A stretch of 45,225 nucleotides of DNA from LH-M37 sp965602855 (GTDB lineage: Bacteria; Pseudomonadota; Gammaproteobacteria; SZUA-229), in NCBI GenBank assembly GCA_965602855.1, contig CBFCZV010000025.1:1-45225 (forward strand). The letters are read 5' to 3'. Below, one piece after another: positions 1-7,713 of the stretch. Position 1 is the stretch's first letter; every line of letters begins with the position of its first letter. The position numbers and the translations under genes were made by a program. Below the pieces are notes generated by a model, which had not been told where the DNA came from, did not search any database, and was given only the letters and a program-made list of their open reading frames with translations.

Positions 1-1036
1 GGTGGCTGACAAATAGTGAAGCTGTTAGCAGAATGACTGCGCCTGCCTGGTGTGCGGCGGCCAGGGAAACAGGAACAATGAGTAGCAGGGTAGATATACC
101 TAGTGTTATCTGTAGTGCTAGTGCTGCCAGTAGCAGGTGAACGCCGATTTGAGTTGATGGCTTTAATTTAACGGCTCTTGCTTTTATCCAGAAAACTATA
201 ATAGTCAGGAACAGCACGGTGGCCAATACACGGTGATTAAACTGTACAGTCATGATGTTTTCAAAAAAATTATGCCAGATGGGCTGCATTTCAAACAGGC
301 CATCGGGTATTAGCTGTTCGTTCATTAATGGGAAGGTATTAAAGGCAAAGCCTGCCTTTGTTCCTGCGACAAAGCCACCAGACATGATAGTGATAAAAAT
401 GATTGATGTAATGATCATGGCAAATTGTGAGAGCTTTGGATTCATTACAGTCGCAATGGTGCTGTCTTTGGGTGACAGTAAATCGAGTGCAACCCAGAAC
501 ATGTAGCCATAAATTATTATTGCCAGACTCAGGTGAGCGGTAAGACGATACTGACTGACGTGTGGATCATCGACCAGGCCGCTTTTTACCATGTACCATC
601 CCATCAAACCCTGAAGCCCGCCCAGTATAAACATAGCGATTAGTTTAGGTGTGAGTGATTTATTGACTTTTTTTGTCAAAAGGAAAAACAGGAAGGGTAG
701 AAAAAATATAATGCCGATAGCACGTCCAAGTAGCCGATGAGCATATTCAAACCAGAAAATGGATTTAAAATCATCCAGCGACATGTGGGAGTTTTTTAAC
801 TGGAATTCGGGGAATTGTTGATAAAGGCGAAAGGTTTCTTCCCAGGTCGCCTGATCAAGTGGAGGCAGTATGCCCAAGATGGGTGCCCATTGCACCATAG
901 AAAGGCCGGAGCCGGTAAGGCGTGTTACACCGCCCAGTACCACCATGCCAAAAACGGTTGCGCAGCAAATGAGAAGCCAGATGGCGATAGGTTTTTGTGA
1001 ATCAATGGATTCACTATCATTATGTGTATATTGCAT
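1..1036 (-). CDS. ctaA: Heme A synthase (COX15/CtaA), C-terminus cut by window edge
   Basis: Integral membrane enzyme that oxidises the C8 methyl of heme O to give heme A for heme-copper enzymes. Reading the minus strand from an ATG at 1036 gives an open frame of about 345 codons that runs off the window. Family signatures seen: an N-terminal helix followed by VTRLTGSGLSM, then FEYAHRLLGR (His100), TAHLSLA (about His168), FNHRVLA and AAHQAGA. These are the four histidines of the two helical bundles. No paired cysteines are seen in the first loop, as in the proteobacterial/mitochondrial type. It starts 11 bases after a bacteriohemerythrin gene, so the two are probably co-transcribed. The neighbouring divergent operon encodes a heme-copper enzyme that would be a client. 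Identification is firm; only the C-terminal end is missing. Confidence 0.95.
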   Translation of the reverse strand, partial: MQYTHNDSESIDSQKPIAIWLLICCATVFGMVVLGGVTRLTGSGLSMVQWAPILGILPPLDQATWEETFRLYQQFPEFQLKNSHMSLDDFKSIFWFEYAHRLLGRAIGIIFFLPFLFFLLTKKVNKSLTPKLIAMFILGGLQGLMGWYMVKSGLVDDPHVSQYRLTAHLSLAIIIYGYMFWVALDLLSPKDSTIATVMNPKLSQFAMIITSIIFITIMSGGFVAGTKAGFAFNTFPLMNEQLIPDGLFEMQPIWHNFFENIMTVQFNHRVLATVLFLTIIVFWIKARAVKLKPSTQIGVHLLLAALALQITLGISTLLLIVPVSLAAAHQAGAVILLTASLFVSH

Positions 1037-1047
1037 TTCAGTTGTTA

Positions 1048-1446
1048 TTATTTGTTTTGTTCTGCTTGATGTAACCGCGCATCATGTGTTTTAAAGTGAA
1101 TAAGGAACCAGTCGTTCAATTTTGATCTTAATTGCTCAGCATTGAGTGTGTCATTGGCTTCGACTTCATCGGTTATGTCGCCAATATCATCTAGCAGACG
1201 TTCATGGTCTTTTCTGTGTTCGGCATATTGATCATAGTTATTTCGCTCCATCCACTTTTCTTCAAGTGCAAAATGAGATGATATACTTCCATAGATATCG
1301 CCAAGGCAGTTGATTATGTTCGCCTTGTCCGATGAATTATCGAGCATTTTATAAATAGAATTAACCTGTTTTACAAGTTCCTCGTGTTCATAATCTACGC
1401 CAGAAATACCGGTGGAATATTCATTGCGCCATTCAATAAGTGTCAT
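1048..1446 (-). CDS. Bacteriohemerythrin
   Basis: Soluble 132-residue single-domain hemerythrin, a di-iron protein that binds O2 and, in some relatives, NO. The signature is complete: WRNEYSTGISGVDYEHEELV (first His), HFALEEKWM (His and Glu), EHRKDH (two His) and a C-terminal HFKTHD (two more ligands). Length is typical. It lies just upstream of heme A synthase on the same strand. Heme A synthesis needs an oxidant, so an O2-buffering role for CtaA or the heme-copper enzyme is possible; NO scavenging is equally possible given the adjacent denitrification genes. The ligand set is seen in the sequence; the role is inference. Confidence 0.93.
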   Translation of the reverse strand: MTLIEWRNEYSTGISGVDYEHEELVKQVNSIYKMLDNSSDKANIINCLGDIYGSISSHFALEEKWMERNNYDQYAEHRKDHERLLDDIGDITDEVEANDTLNAEQLRSKLNDWFLIHFKTHDARLHQAEQNK

Positions 1447-1915
1447 TTGTAGACCTCTGTCACAGTTGGTTGTTTTGTTAATTTGTAATGTTTTGAGTCT
1501 GTTGTTGAATCTTAGTTCTTTTTAAATCTGTGCTTTTAGACTGTGTTTAAAGATATAAGCTTGTGTCTACTTTTAATTCGGATCGAATTATATCACAGGC
1601 TAAGTTTATGCTTTGTGCATGGTTGATAGATTTATATGTGTAGGCCTGTAAGGTCACTCTCTGTTGTGATATTGTGGCGTGCGAGCCAACGGCGGTGCGT
1701 TAAGCTAATAGTTAAGTTGATATAGATCAAGTCCCATATCTGTGGATTTCTATATCCTCCTATCCATTGCGGAAGTGCTGTTATTGCACTCTGTGGGGTT
1801 ATGTATTTTTTCATGTTTAGTCATTACAGATTAGTGTGTAATGTCTAGCTACATATGAAGTACCGGGCTCAATTAACTAATAATTATAATTTAATAATCT
1901 TGAAGGAGATTCAGC
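1447..1915. other. Intergenic region between divergent hemerythrin-ctaA and heme-copper operons
   Basis: A 469-base AT-rich spacer. It holds a perfect FNR/DNR-type dyad at 1717-1730 and a plausible -10 at about 1751-1756 for the rightward operon, which would leave a 5' leader of roughly 150 bases. A 60-codon open frame on the minus strand (1632-1814) crosses the dyad, has no ribosome binding site and resembles nothing I recognise, so it was not called as a gene. Confidence 0.6.
1717..1730 (+). promoter_or_regulatory. FNR/DNR-type operator upstream of heme-copper operon
   Basis: TTGATATAGATCAA matches the FNR/ANR/DNR consensus TTGAT-N4-ATCAA at all ten defined positions. A TATATC hexamer at 1751-1756 is centred about 30 bases downstream, close to class II activator geometry. 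The site would make the operon starting at 1916 respond to O2 limitation or NO. No regulator gene is in the window, so which CRP/FNR family member binds is unknown. Confidence 0.75.
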
Positions 1916-2059
1916 ATGTCAGATAAAGAGCGTGTTCCCTTTTTTCAGCGAATGTGTGATAACACGTTCCTGTTATTATTCATAGGTGTAGTATCGCCTA
2001 CGGTCTTTTACCTCCTTTGGGGTGTAATGGAAGTTGCAACCATCCCCATAGCTAAATAA
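1916..2059 (+). CDS. Small single-TM subunit of heme-copper enzyme (putative)
   Basis: A 47-codon frame beginning ATG TCA GAT AAA, with a strong ribosome binding site (AAGGAGA) 7 bases upstream. The peptide is MSDKERVPFFQRMC followed by one hydrophobic helix (about residues 18-38: FLLLFIGVVSPTVFYLLWGV) and a short tail. The stop lies 10 bases before the start of subunit II, so it is the first gene of the operon. Small one-helix subunits such as subunit IIa of ba3 oxidase or CcoQ/CoxD types occur in this superfamily, and I infer an equivalent role. The sequence itself gives no family match that I recognise. The coding call rests on the RBS, operon position and clean TM profile. Confidence 0.75.
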   Translation: MSDKERVPFFQRMCDNTFLLLFIGVVSPTVFYLLWGVMEVATIPIAK

Positions 2060-2069
2060 GGAGAATCTT

Positions 2070-2615
2070 ATGACTTCATTTCAACCCCCTGCTGACCGGA
2101 TCTGGTGGAATGTTCCTGTTGGTAAGCAAGAAATTGTATGGGCTGGCATTGCGCTAGTCTGGTGTTTGATCATGTTTTTCATGATGCCTTACTGGCACGT
2201 TTATGGAAAACAGAATCTTTCGACAGAAGCCTATCAGACTAACGCTGAGAAATACGGCGCATCTGTAGAAGCATTTATTGAAGAATACCAAACTGGTACA
2301 GATGAGCAATCTGGTATGCCAATTGTGACGCCTCCTGCAGGTGCTGATATATACATGTTAGGTAGACTCTGGCAGTGGTATCCAATTCTTAATCTTGAGA
2401 AGGATAAAACATACCGTTTACATTTGTCCTCAATGGACTGGCAACATGGTTTTTCCTTACAGCCAGTTAATATTAATCTACAAGTAGTTCCCGGTTATGA
2501 AATGGTCATTAATGTAACTCCTGACCAGGCTGGTGAATATACAGTTGTTTGTAATGAATATTGCGGTATTGGTCACCACACCATGCTTGGCAAAATTCAC
2601 GTGATGGAGAATTAA
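2070..2615 (+). CDS. Heme-copper oxidoreductase subunit II with CuA site
   Basis: A 181-residue protein with one N-terminal TM helix (about 21-41) and a cupredoxin domain facing the periplasm, which takes electrons from a soluble donor such as cytochrome c or a cupredoxin. The CuA ligand set is complete: His126 in DWQHGF, then Cys161, Glu163 (backbone), Cys165, His169 and Met172 within CNEYCGIGHHTM. It is short with a single TM, as in B-type (ba3) oxidases and NorS-like subunits, not two TMs as in A-type subunit II. RBS AAGGAGA precedes the ATG. The stop at 2613-2615 is almost contiguous with the subunit I start at 2617. A complete CuA site is unlike norC of cNOR, which carries heme c. Confidence 0.95.
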   Translation: MTSFQPPADRIWWNVPVGKQEIVWAGIALVWCLIMFFMMPYWHVYGKQNLSTEAYQTNAEKYGASVEAFIEEYQTGTDEQSGMPIVTPPAGADIYMLGRLWQWYPILNLEKDKTYRLHLSSMDWQHGFSLQPVNINLQVVPGYEMVINVTPDQAGEYTVVCNEYCGIGHHTMLGKIHVMEN

Positions 2616-2616
2616 G

Positions 2617-4347
2617 ATGGCGCAATTCAGACTTTGTCCCGATTCGGGATTCTATTTTGACAGATCTGCTGAGAGTTTGATGAAAGTCAATGCTGTTGCA
2701 GGTGTTGTTTCACTGCTTATCGCTGGTATTCTGGCGTTGGGCGTTATCTTGACTCGCTGGCAGGATGTTCATTTATTACCTGCTGACCTGTTCTATCAAG
2801 TATTGACGGCTCATGGCATCAATGCGCTGATTTTCTGGGTTATCTTTTTCGAGATGGCAGTGCTTTATTTTGCATGTTCGACATTGTTGCGAAGTAGGCT
2901 GGCCGCGCCGAATTGGGCATGGGCTGGTTTCGCATTAATGGTTATCGGTGCAGTCATGAATAACGTTGCAGTGATGCAGGGTAATTCAAGCGTAATGATG
3001 ACATCATATGTGCCTATGCAGGCGGCTCCTCATTTCTATCTGGGTCTTATCCTTTTTGCAGTGGGTGCGCTGATTGCCTGTTTTGTCTTCTTGGGTACAC
3101 TGGTTATTGCAAAAGATGATAATACTTATGATGGTTCACTTCCATTGGTCGTCTTTGGTGCTTTGGTAGCAACCATTATTGCTATCTTTACGATTGCATC
3201 AGGTGCGATTATTCTGGTACCGACTTTCCTTTGGTCGATTGGTTATATCAATCATATTGATGCTGAGATGTATCGTATTATCTGGTGGGCCTTAGGTCAT
3301 TCATCACAGCAGATTAATGTTGCAGCTCACGTTTCCATCTGGTATCTGATTACAGGTATTCTATTTGGTGCGCGTCCAATGTCTGAGAAAGTCAGTCGCT
3401 TTGCATTCCTGCTTTATATTTTCTTCCTGCAATTTGCTAGTGCGCATCACATTTTGGTTGATCCAGGTGTAAGTGCTGAGTGGAAGATCTTTAATACCAG
3501 TTATGCGATGTATCTGGCTGTGTTAGCTAGTATGATTCATGGTTTGACCGTTCCAGGTGCGATGGAAGTAGCTCAGCGCTCCAAGGGTTATACCAAAGGT
3601 CTGTTTGAATGGTTGCGTAAAGCGCCATGGGGAAATCCTGTGTTTTCAGGCTTCTTCTTCGCTCTTATAATCTTTGGCTTCATCGGCGGTATTACAGGTG
3701 TAGTTATGGGTACTGAGCAGATCAACCTGATCATCCATAATACAATTTATGTACCTGCGCATTTCCACGCAACAGTGGCTGTGGGTACCACATTGACATT
3801 TATGGCATTGACCTATTTGCTGATTCCAGTGTTGTTCAGACGTGCTCTGTTCCTTCCCTGGATGGCTAAATGGCAGCCTTATGTTTTCTCACTTGGCATG
3901 ACAATCATGATCCTGTTCTTACTGGGTGCGGGTACACTGGGTGTGTCACGTCGTCACTGGGACATGGACTTTACGGGTGCTATGCTGAGCTTTGATTATC
4001 CAGGTACTGCTTACATGTTGGTTGCTGTTGGTGGTATCGGTGGTGTGCTAGGTGTAGTTGGTGGTGCAATGTTCTTGATTGTTACTGTTGGCTCATTGCT
4101 GTTCGGTAAGAAATTGGAGCCATCTGCTGGCTTATTTCAGGGTTTCCTTGGTCTACCATTAGCAGATTCTGTCTACAATGTCGAACAGCCACCACGCTTA
4201 GAGATGGCTGAACCTATAGAACATCACGAAGGCAGTGGCTTTGAAGCACCGGGAACATTTGTTCTTGCTATAGCTCTGCTGGTATGTTTCATTGTTTACT
4301 ATGCGATTAACTGGGATTATTTATCATCAGTTTGGCCGCTTGGCTAG
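2617..4347 (+). CDS. Heme-copper superfamily catalytic subunit I lacking active-site Tyr; candidate NO reductase
   Basis: A 576-residue polytopic protein (12 or more helices). All six metal-binding histidines are present: His66 (LTAHG, low-spin heme), His228 (GHSSQQ, CuB), His277 and His278 (SAHHIL, CuB), His382 (high-spin heme) and His384 (low-spin heme) in VPAHFHA. The usual HPEVY/HPxVY motif of O2 reductases is replaced by HSSQQ, so the cross-linked tyrosine at His+4 is Gln232. The alternative cbb3 tyrosine (HHLLY) is also absent (HHILV). In the superfamily, loss of this tyrosine goes with NO reduction, as in cNOR/qNOR and the sNOR, eNOR and related groups. Gene order subunit II, subunit I, senC resembles norSY-senC of nitrifiers. 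Family membership is certain; NO reductase function is inference. Alternative: a divergent B-type oxidase. A terminator follows. Confidence 0.93.
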   Translation: MAQFRLCPDSGFYFDRSAESLMKVNAVAGVVSLLIAGILALGVILTRWQDVHLLPADLFYQVLTAHGINALIFWVIFFEMAVLYFACSTLLRSRLAAPNWAWAGFALMVIGAVMNNVAVMQGNSSVMMTSYVPMQAAPHFYLGLILFAVGALIACFVFLGTLVIAKDDNTYDGSLPLVVFGALVATIIAIFTIASGAIILVPTFLWSIGYINHIDAEMYRIIWWALGHSSQQINVAAHVSIWYLITGILFGARPMSEKVSRFAFLLYIFFLQFASAHHILVDPGVSAEWKIFNTSYAMYLAVLASMIHGLTVPGAMEVAQRSKGYTKGLFEWLRKAPWGNPVFSGFFFALIIFGFIGGITGVVMGTEQINLIIHNTIYVPAHFHATVAVGTTLTFMALTYLLIPVLFRRALFLPWMAKWQPYVFSLGMTIMILFLLGAGTLGVSRRHWDMDFTGAMLSFDYPGTAYMLVAVGGIGGVLGVVGGAMFLIVTVGSLLFGKKLEPSAGLFQGFLGLPLADSVYNVEQPPRLEMAEPIEHHEGSGFEAPGTFVLAIALLVCFIVYYAINWDYLSSVWPLG

Positions 4348-4365
4348 CAGTAGCAGTAGGTAATA

Positions 4366-4406
4366 AAAAACGCGGGGAAGCCTTTGGCTGACCCGCGTTT
4401 TTTTTT
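4366..4406 (+). terminator. Rho-independent terminator after subunit I gene
   Basis: Nine-base perfect stem AAACGCGGG (4368-4376) with CCCGCGTTT (4392-4400), followed by a run of T to 4406. It ends the small peptide, subunit II, subunit I transcript before the SCO gene, which may therefore have its own promoter or be reached by read-through. Confidence 0.88.
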
Positions 4407-4481
4407 GTGTTTTTTATAAGTAGATATTTTTTTATTTATTATGTTTTCCAAACTATTTGTTCATTTTAGGCTCAGATAAGC

Positions 4482-5333
4482 ATGAAGTTATTTATGATAT
4501 TCAGCTTTTTGCTGGTACTACTCGCTCCGCAGTCTGGTGTTTATGCAAGAACGTGGGTAGATACTAAAGGTTCTGTTGAAAAGAAGGATGATTCAAAAGG
4601 GAGCTTTGATTACGACACGGCACTTGAGATTAGTCAGGCGGCTATTGATAGACAACTAGGCGATTATTCATTCACTGATGCCAAAGGGCATCAGCTTTCG
4701 ATGAATGATTTCCAAGGTAAGCCACTGGTGTTGAGTATGGTATACACCAGCTGTTTCCAGATTTGCCCAATGACAACACGGCACTTATCTAAGGTGGTCG
4801 AAAAGGCTCGAGATGCTTTGGGAAAAGATAGTTTTAATGTTGCTGTTGTAGGTTTTGATACACCTGTGGATACACCGGATACCATGCAATATTTTGCAAA
4901 TAAGCAGGGTATACATGACAAAGATTGGAGTTTACTGAGCATTGCAGCAGAAGACGCGAAGGCTCTGGCAAAGGATACGGGGTTTATTTATTTTCCTTCG
5001 CCAAATGGCTTTGATCATCTCATTCAGGCAACGATTATCGATGCTGATGGCAAGGTTTATCGGCAGGTATATGGTCAGGTTTTTGATACGCCTCTGCTGA
5101 TTGAACCATTGAAGGAGCTCGTATTAGGTCGCCCCCAGCCGAATCAAACTTTCCTTTCTGAAGTTAGTAATAAAATCAAGTTGTTCTGCACCACCTATGA
5201 TCCGGTTCGTGATGGTTATTTCTTTGATTATTCGTTGTTTATTGGTATTTTGATCGGATTCTCGATTATATTATTTACCAGTGTACATATGGTTAAGGAG
5301 TGGCGAAAAAATGATCAACACCCTGATCCTTGA
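4482..5333 (+). CDS. senC: SCO1/SenC/PrrC-family copper chaperone
   Basis: A 283-residue membrane-anchored thioredoxin-fold protein that delivers copper to the CuA or CuB site. Seen: an N-terminal signal (residues 1-22, ending VYARTW), the copper-binding motif YTSCFQICP (CxxxC), the later conserved His in GFDHLIQAT, and an extra C-terminal TM helix (about 248-268) ending in a charged tail. The C-terminal helix makes it longer than typical SenC (about 200 residues). Position directly after the CuA-containing enzyme genes agrees with a dedicated metallation role and mirrors the senC that follows norSY in ammonia oxidisers. The start codon lacks a strong Shine-Dalgarno. Confidence 0.93.
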   Translation: MKLFMIFSFLLVLLAPQSGVYARTWVDTKGSVEKKDDSKGSFDYDTALEISQAAIDRQLGDYSFTDAKGHQLSMNDFQGKPLVLSMVYTSCFQICPMTTRHLSKVVEKARDALGKDSFNVAVVGFDTPVDTPDTMQYFANKQGIHDKDWSLLSIAAEDAKALAKDTGFIYFPSPNGFDHLIQATIIDADGKVYRQVYGQVFDTPLLIEPLKELVLGRPQPNQTFLSEVSNKIKLFCTTYDPVRDGYFFDYSLFIGILIGFSIILFTSVHMVKEWRKNDQHPDP

Positions 5334-5403
5334 TGTGTATCAGTAGAGCTTAATATGACAAAATGCTAAAATTCGCTGTCCCTTTATTTGAGAGAATAAT
5401 TCT

Positions 5404-6966
5404 GTGCTAGTTAACCCTATGAAGCGAGCCTACCTGGCTCTGGAATCCTGGTTTAATGTTTCTTTTGGTACGGAATGGAACCCCCTGTATCACCTTGGGA
5501 CACTTACTTTCTTTTTCTTCTGGATCATTCTTGTTACCGGGCTTTATTTGTTCGGTATATTTCACGGCAGTATCGATGGTGCTTATGATTCAGTTGAATA
5601 CATAACTCATGAACAATGGTATATCGCTGGTGTTATGAGAAGCCTTCATCGTTATGCTTCTGATGCAGCCATAATCACTATCTTTTTGCATATGTTTAAG
5701 GAATTCGCCTCGGGTCGCTACCGAGGGTTTCGCTGGTTTTCCTGGGTAACTGGTCTGCCGATACTTTGGGTAGTGGTAACGCTGGGCATAACGGGTTACT
5801 GGCTGGTTTGGGATGAGTTGGCACAATATGTTGCTATTGGCTCTGCTCGGTTAATAGATTCAATACCTATATTTACAAGTTCAATGGCGAGTAACTTCCT
5901 GGAAGGCCAGATGACGGATCGCTTTTTTATCCTGATAGAATTTTTGCATCTGTTGGGACAGCCATTGATTCTGTTTTTCATGTTGTGGTTGCATGTTAAA
6001 AGAATGTCAAATGTTGAGATAAATCCACCTCGTGGCCTGGCTATGGGTTGCCTTTTGGCATTATTGGTATTGTCATTTATTAAGCCCGCAGTGAGTCATG
6101 GTCCCGCTGATTTAACTTCTATGCCAACCGTATTACAGCTAGACTGGTTTTATCTTAATGCTTATCCACTGATGGATCTCTGGTCAGAAGGTAAAACATG
6201 GCTGTTGGCAACAGCCATTACAGTTATTCTTATGTTGTTGCCCTGGGTTCCACCCAAGAAAGATGGCCCCGCTGCAGAAGTAGATCTTGCGCACTGCAAT
6301 GGTTGTGAACTGTGTTTTGACGATTGTCCTTTTGATGCCATTACTGTGCAGGCACGTACCGATGGTGCAAAATTTGAAAAAGAAGTCGTGGTTAATCCCG
6401 ATCTTTGTGCTTCCTGTGGTATTTGCATGGCATCATGCCCCTCTTCAAATCCATTTAGATTGGCTGATGAAGAGCTGAAAACAGGTATCGATATGCCCGC
6501 ATTGCCGGTTGATAAAATACGCACACAGACAAAAGAAGCAATTGCTGAGATGAGCGGAGATTCGAAAGTTTTGCTTGTTGGTTGTGAGCATGGTTTCAAT
6601 GTTAATCGTTTAGATAACAACGAAACCAAAGGCCTTAAGTTGATGTGTAGCGGCATGATTCCACCCACAATGGTCGAGTACGCATTAAAGAAAGGCGCTG
6701 ATGGTGTGATGATTGTTGGCTGTCGTCATAACGATTGCTTCTTCCGCTTCGGTAATCTCTGGGTTGATAAACGATTCTCAGGAGAGCGTAAACCTATACT
6801 CAGAAAACGGGCTGATCGCAGACGTATTCGAGTCTTTGGTGGTTCTGAAACTGATAAGGCATCTATTGAAAAAGAATTGCAGGCTTTCCGCAATGAAGTG
6901 ATGGAAATAAAGGATGATGTTGTTCCATCTGTTCAGGTAGAGGAAAAAGGTGAGCAAGATGCTTAA
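5404..6966 (+). CDS. Cytochrome b6-type / 2x[4Fe-4S] ferredoxin / MvhD-domain fusion protein
   Basis: A 520-residue three-part electron carrier. Residues 1-285 are membrane cytochrome b with four heme-ligand histidines: His82/His96 (14 apart) and His182/His197 (15 apart; the 15 spacing is the b6 type). Residues 290-350 hold two [4Fe-4S] motifs (Cys298, 301, 304, 308 and Cys335, 338, 341, 345). Residues 385-480 match the MvhD/HdrA-type iron-sulfur domain: VGCEHGF, CSGMIPPTMVEYALKKGADG, VGCRHNDCFF (Cys394, 415, 440, 445). It would pass electrons between quinone and a cytoplasmic partner, recalling Qmo and Hdr-Mvh chemistry, with no flavin domain of its own. The GTG start at 5404 is chosen because GAGAG precedes it; the ATG at 5419 has no RBS. 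The next gene overlaps its end. Domain calls are firm; the partner is unknown. Confidence 0.9.
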   Translation: MLVNPMKRAYLALESWFNVSFGTEWNPLYHLGTLTFFFFWIILVTGLYLFGIFHGSIDGAYDSVEYITHEQWYIAGVMRSLHRYASDAAIITIFLHMFKEFASGRYRGFRWFSWVTGLPILWVVVTLGITGYWLVWDELAQYVAIGSARLIDSIPIFTSSMASNFLEGQMTDRFFILIEFLHLLGQPLILFFMLWLHVKRMSNVEINPPRGLAMGCLLALLVLSFIKPAVSHGPADLTSMPTVLQLDWFYLNAYPLMDLWSEGKTWLLATAITVILMLLPWVPPKKDGPAAEVDLAHCNGCELCFDDCPFDAITVQARTDGAKFEKEVVVNPDLCASCGICMASCPSSNPFRLADEELKTGIDMPALPVDKIRTQTKEAIAEMSGDSKVLLVGCEHGFNVNRLDNNETKGLKLMCSGMIPPTMVEYALKKGADGVMIVGCRHNDCFFRFGNLWVDKRFSGERKPILRKRADRRRIRVFGGSETDKASIEKELQAFRNEVMEIKDDVVPSVQVEEKGEQDA

Positions 6967-7471
6967 TTCACAAATTAAACCGTTTCAGTATGTTCTACAG
7001 GCCATTAATTATTCTTTTTTTATGGCTGTAATATGGTACTTCTCGTCATCGCCTTCTTATCGTCAGTTAGCTGAGGATACATCGATAATAACTGTTTCTT
7101 TTGTTCATGCAGGAGAAATAAAAGAACCGTGTCAGAGGCGTACTCAGGAAGAATTAATGGCCCTGGCACCAAATATGAGAGCGCCTATGGATTGCTCTCG
7201 TGAGCGTTCACCCTTGGTAATAGAAATAGCACTTGATGGCACTCAGATATATGCAGAATCAGCTGAAGCTCCCGGATATTACAAGGATAGTGGTGTTGAT
7301 ATATATCATTCGGTGAAAGTACCGGCCGGTAGTCATCATCTTTCGATAAAGATGGATGACAGCGTTCTCAAGGAAGGATTTAATTATACTTTCGAGCAGG
7401 ATGTTGAGATTGCCCCTGCGCAGATAATGCAGGTTGGTTTTGTACCCGTTCGAGGTTTTTCAATAAAATAG
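6950..7471 (+). CDS. Hypothetical membrane-anchored periplasmic protein
   Basis: A 173-residue protein starting at GTG 6950, 17 bases inside the 3' end of the cytochrome b fusion gene. GAGGA lies just upstream, so translation is likely coupled. Residues 14-31 form a signal anchor. The rest is a predicted beta-rich soluble domain with two cysteines (CQRRTQ and MDCSRER, about 24 residues apart) and a repeating pattern of short hydrophobic strands ending VGFVPVRGFSIK. I do not recognise the family. Overlap with the fusion gene suggests it is a periplasmic partner or assembly factor for that cytochrome. It ends 20 bases from a convergent gene. Confidence 0.75.
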   Translation: MSKMLNSQIKPFQYVLQAINYSFFMAVIWYFSSSPSYRQLAEDTSIITVSFVHAGEIKEPCQRRTQEELMALAPNMRAPMDCSRERSPLVIEIALDGTQIYAESAEAPGYYKDSGVDIYHSVKVPAGSHHLSIKMDDSVLKEGFNYTFEQDVEIAPAQIMQVGFVPVRGFSIK

Positions 7472-7491
7472 TTAACAATATGGCTTTTATT

Positions 7492-7674
7492 TTACTTTTC
7501 AGCCAGGTATTGAATAAGACTAAAAGAGCTGACAGCAAGAGTCAGGATAATCACAAAAAAAACTATGTCACGATATGGTAGTACTTTTCCACGAGCCTGT
7601 TCTATTTTTGTAAGAATCCAGCTCGCTCCAAAGTAGAGCACCAAGCCTGCGGTTGTGAAGTAGACAAATTCCAT
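7492..7674 (-). CDS. Two-TM small membrane protein, unknown
   Basis: A 60-residue peptide with two clear hydrophobic helices (about 2-21 and 37-57) joined by a charged loop (ILTKIEQARGKVLPYRD), a hairpin topology. It follows the DUF420 gene on the same strand after 39 bases. Small hairpin proteins beside DUF420 genes in oxidase clusters may be assembly factors, but this is only inference. The start is an ATG preceded by GGAACTACTC, giving a usable RBS. Confidence 0.65.
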   Translation of the reverse strand: MEFVYFTTAGLVLYFGASWILTKIEQARGKVLPYRDIVFFVIILTLAVSSFSLIQYLAEK

Positions 7675-7713
7675 GAGTAGTTCCTATGTTGTTAAAACGT
7701 ATTATCCAAATGG

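Noticed and set aside
1632..1814. 60-codon minus-strand open frame between the hemerythrin and heme-copper operons
   Set aside because: No ribosome binding site, no recognisable domain, and it runs through the FNR-type dyad at 1717-1730.
2617..4347. Reading subunit I as an ordinary cytochrome c oxidase
   Set aside because: Family membership and CuA partner fit, but the tyrosine needed for O2 splitting is Gln232 and is not relocated as in cbb3. Kept only as an alternative.
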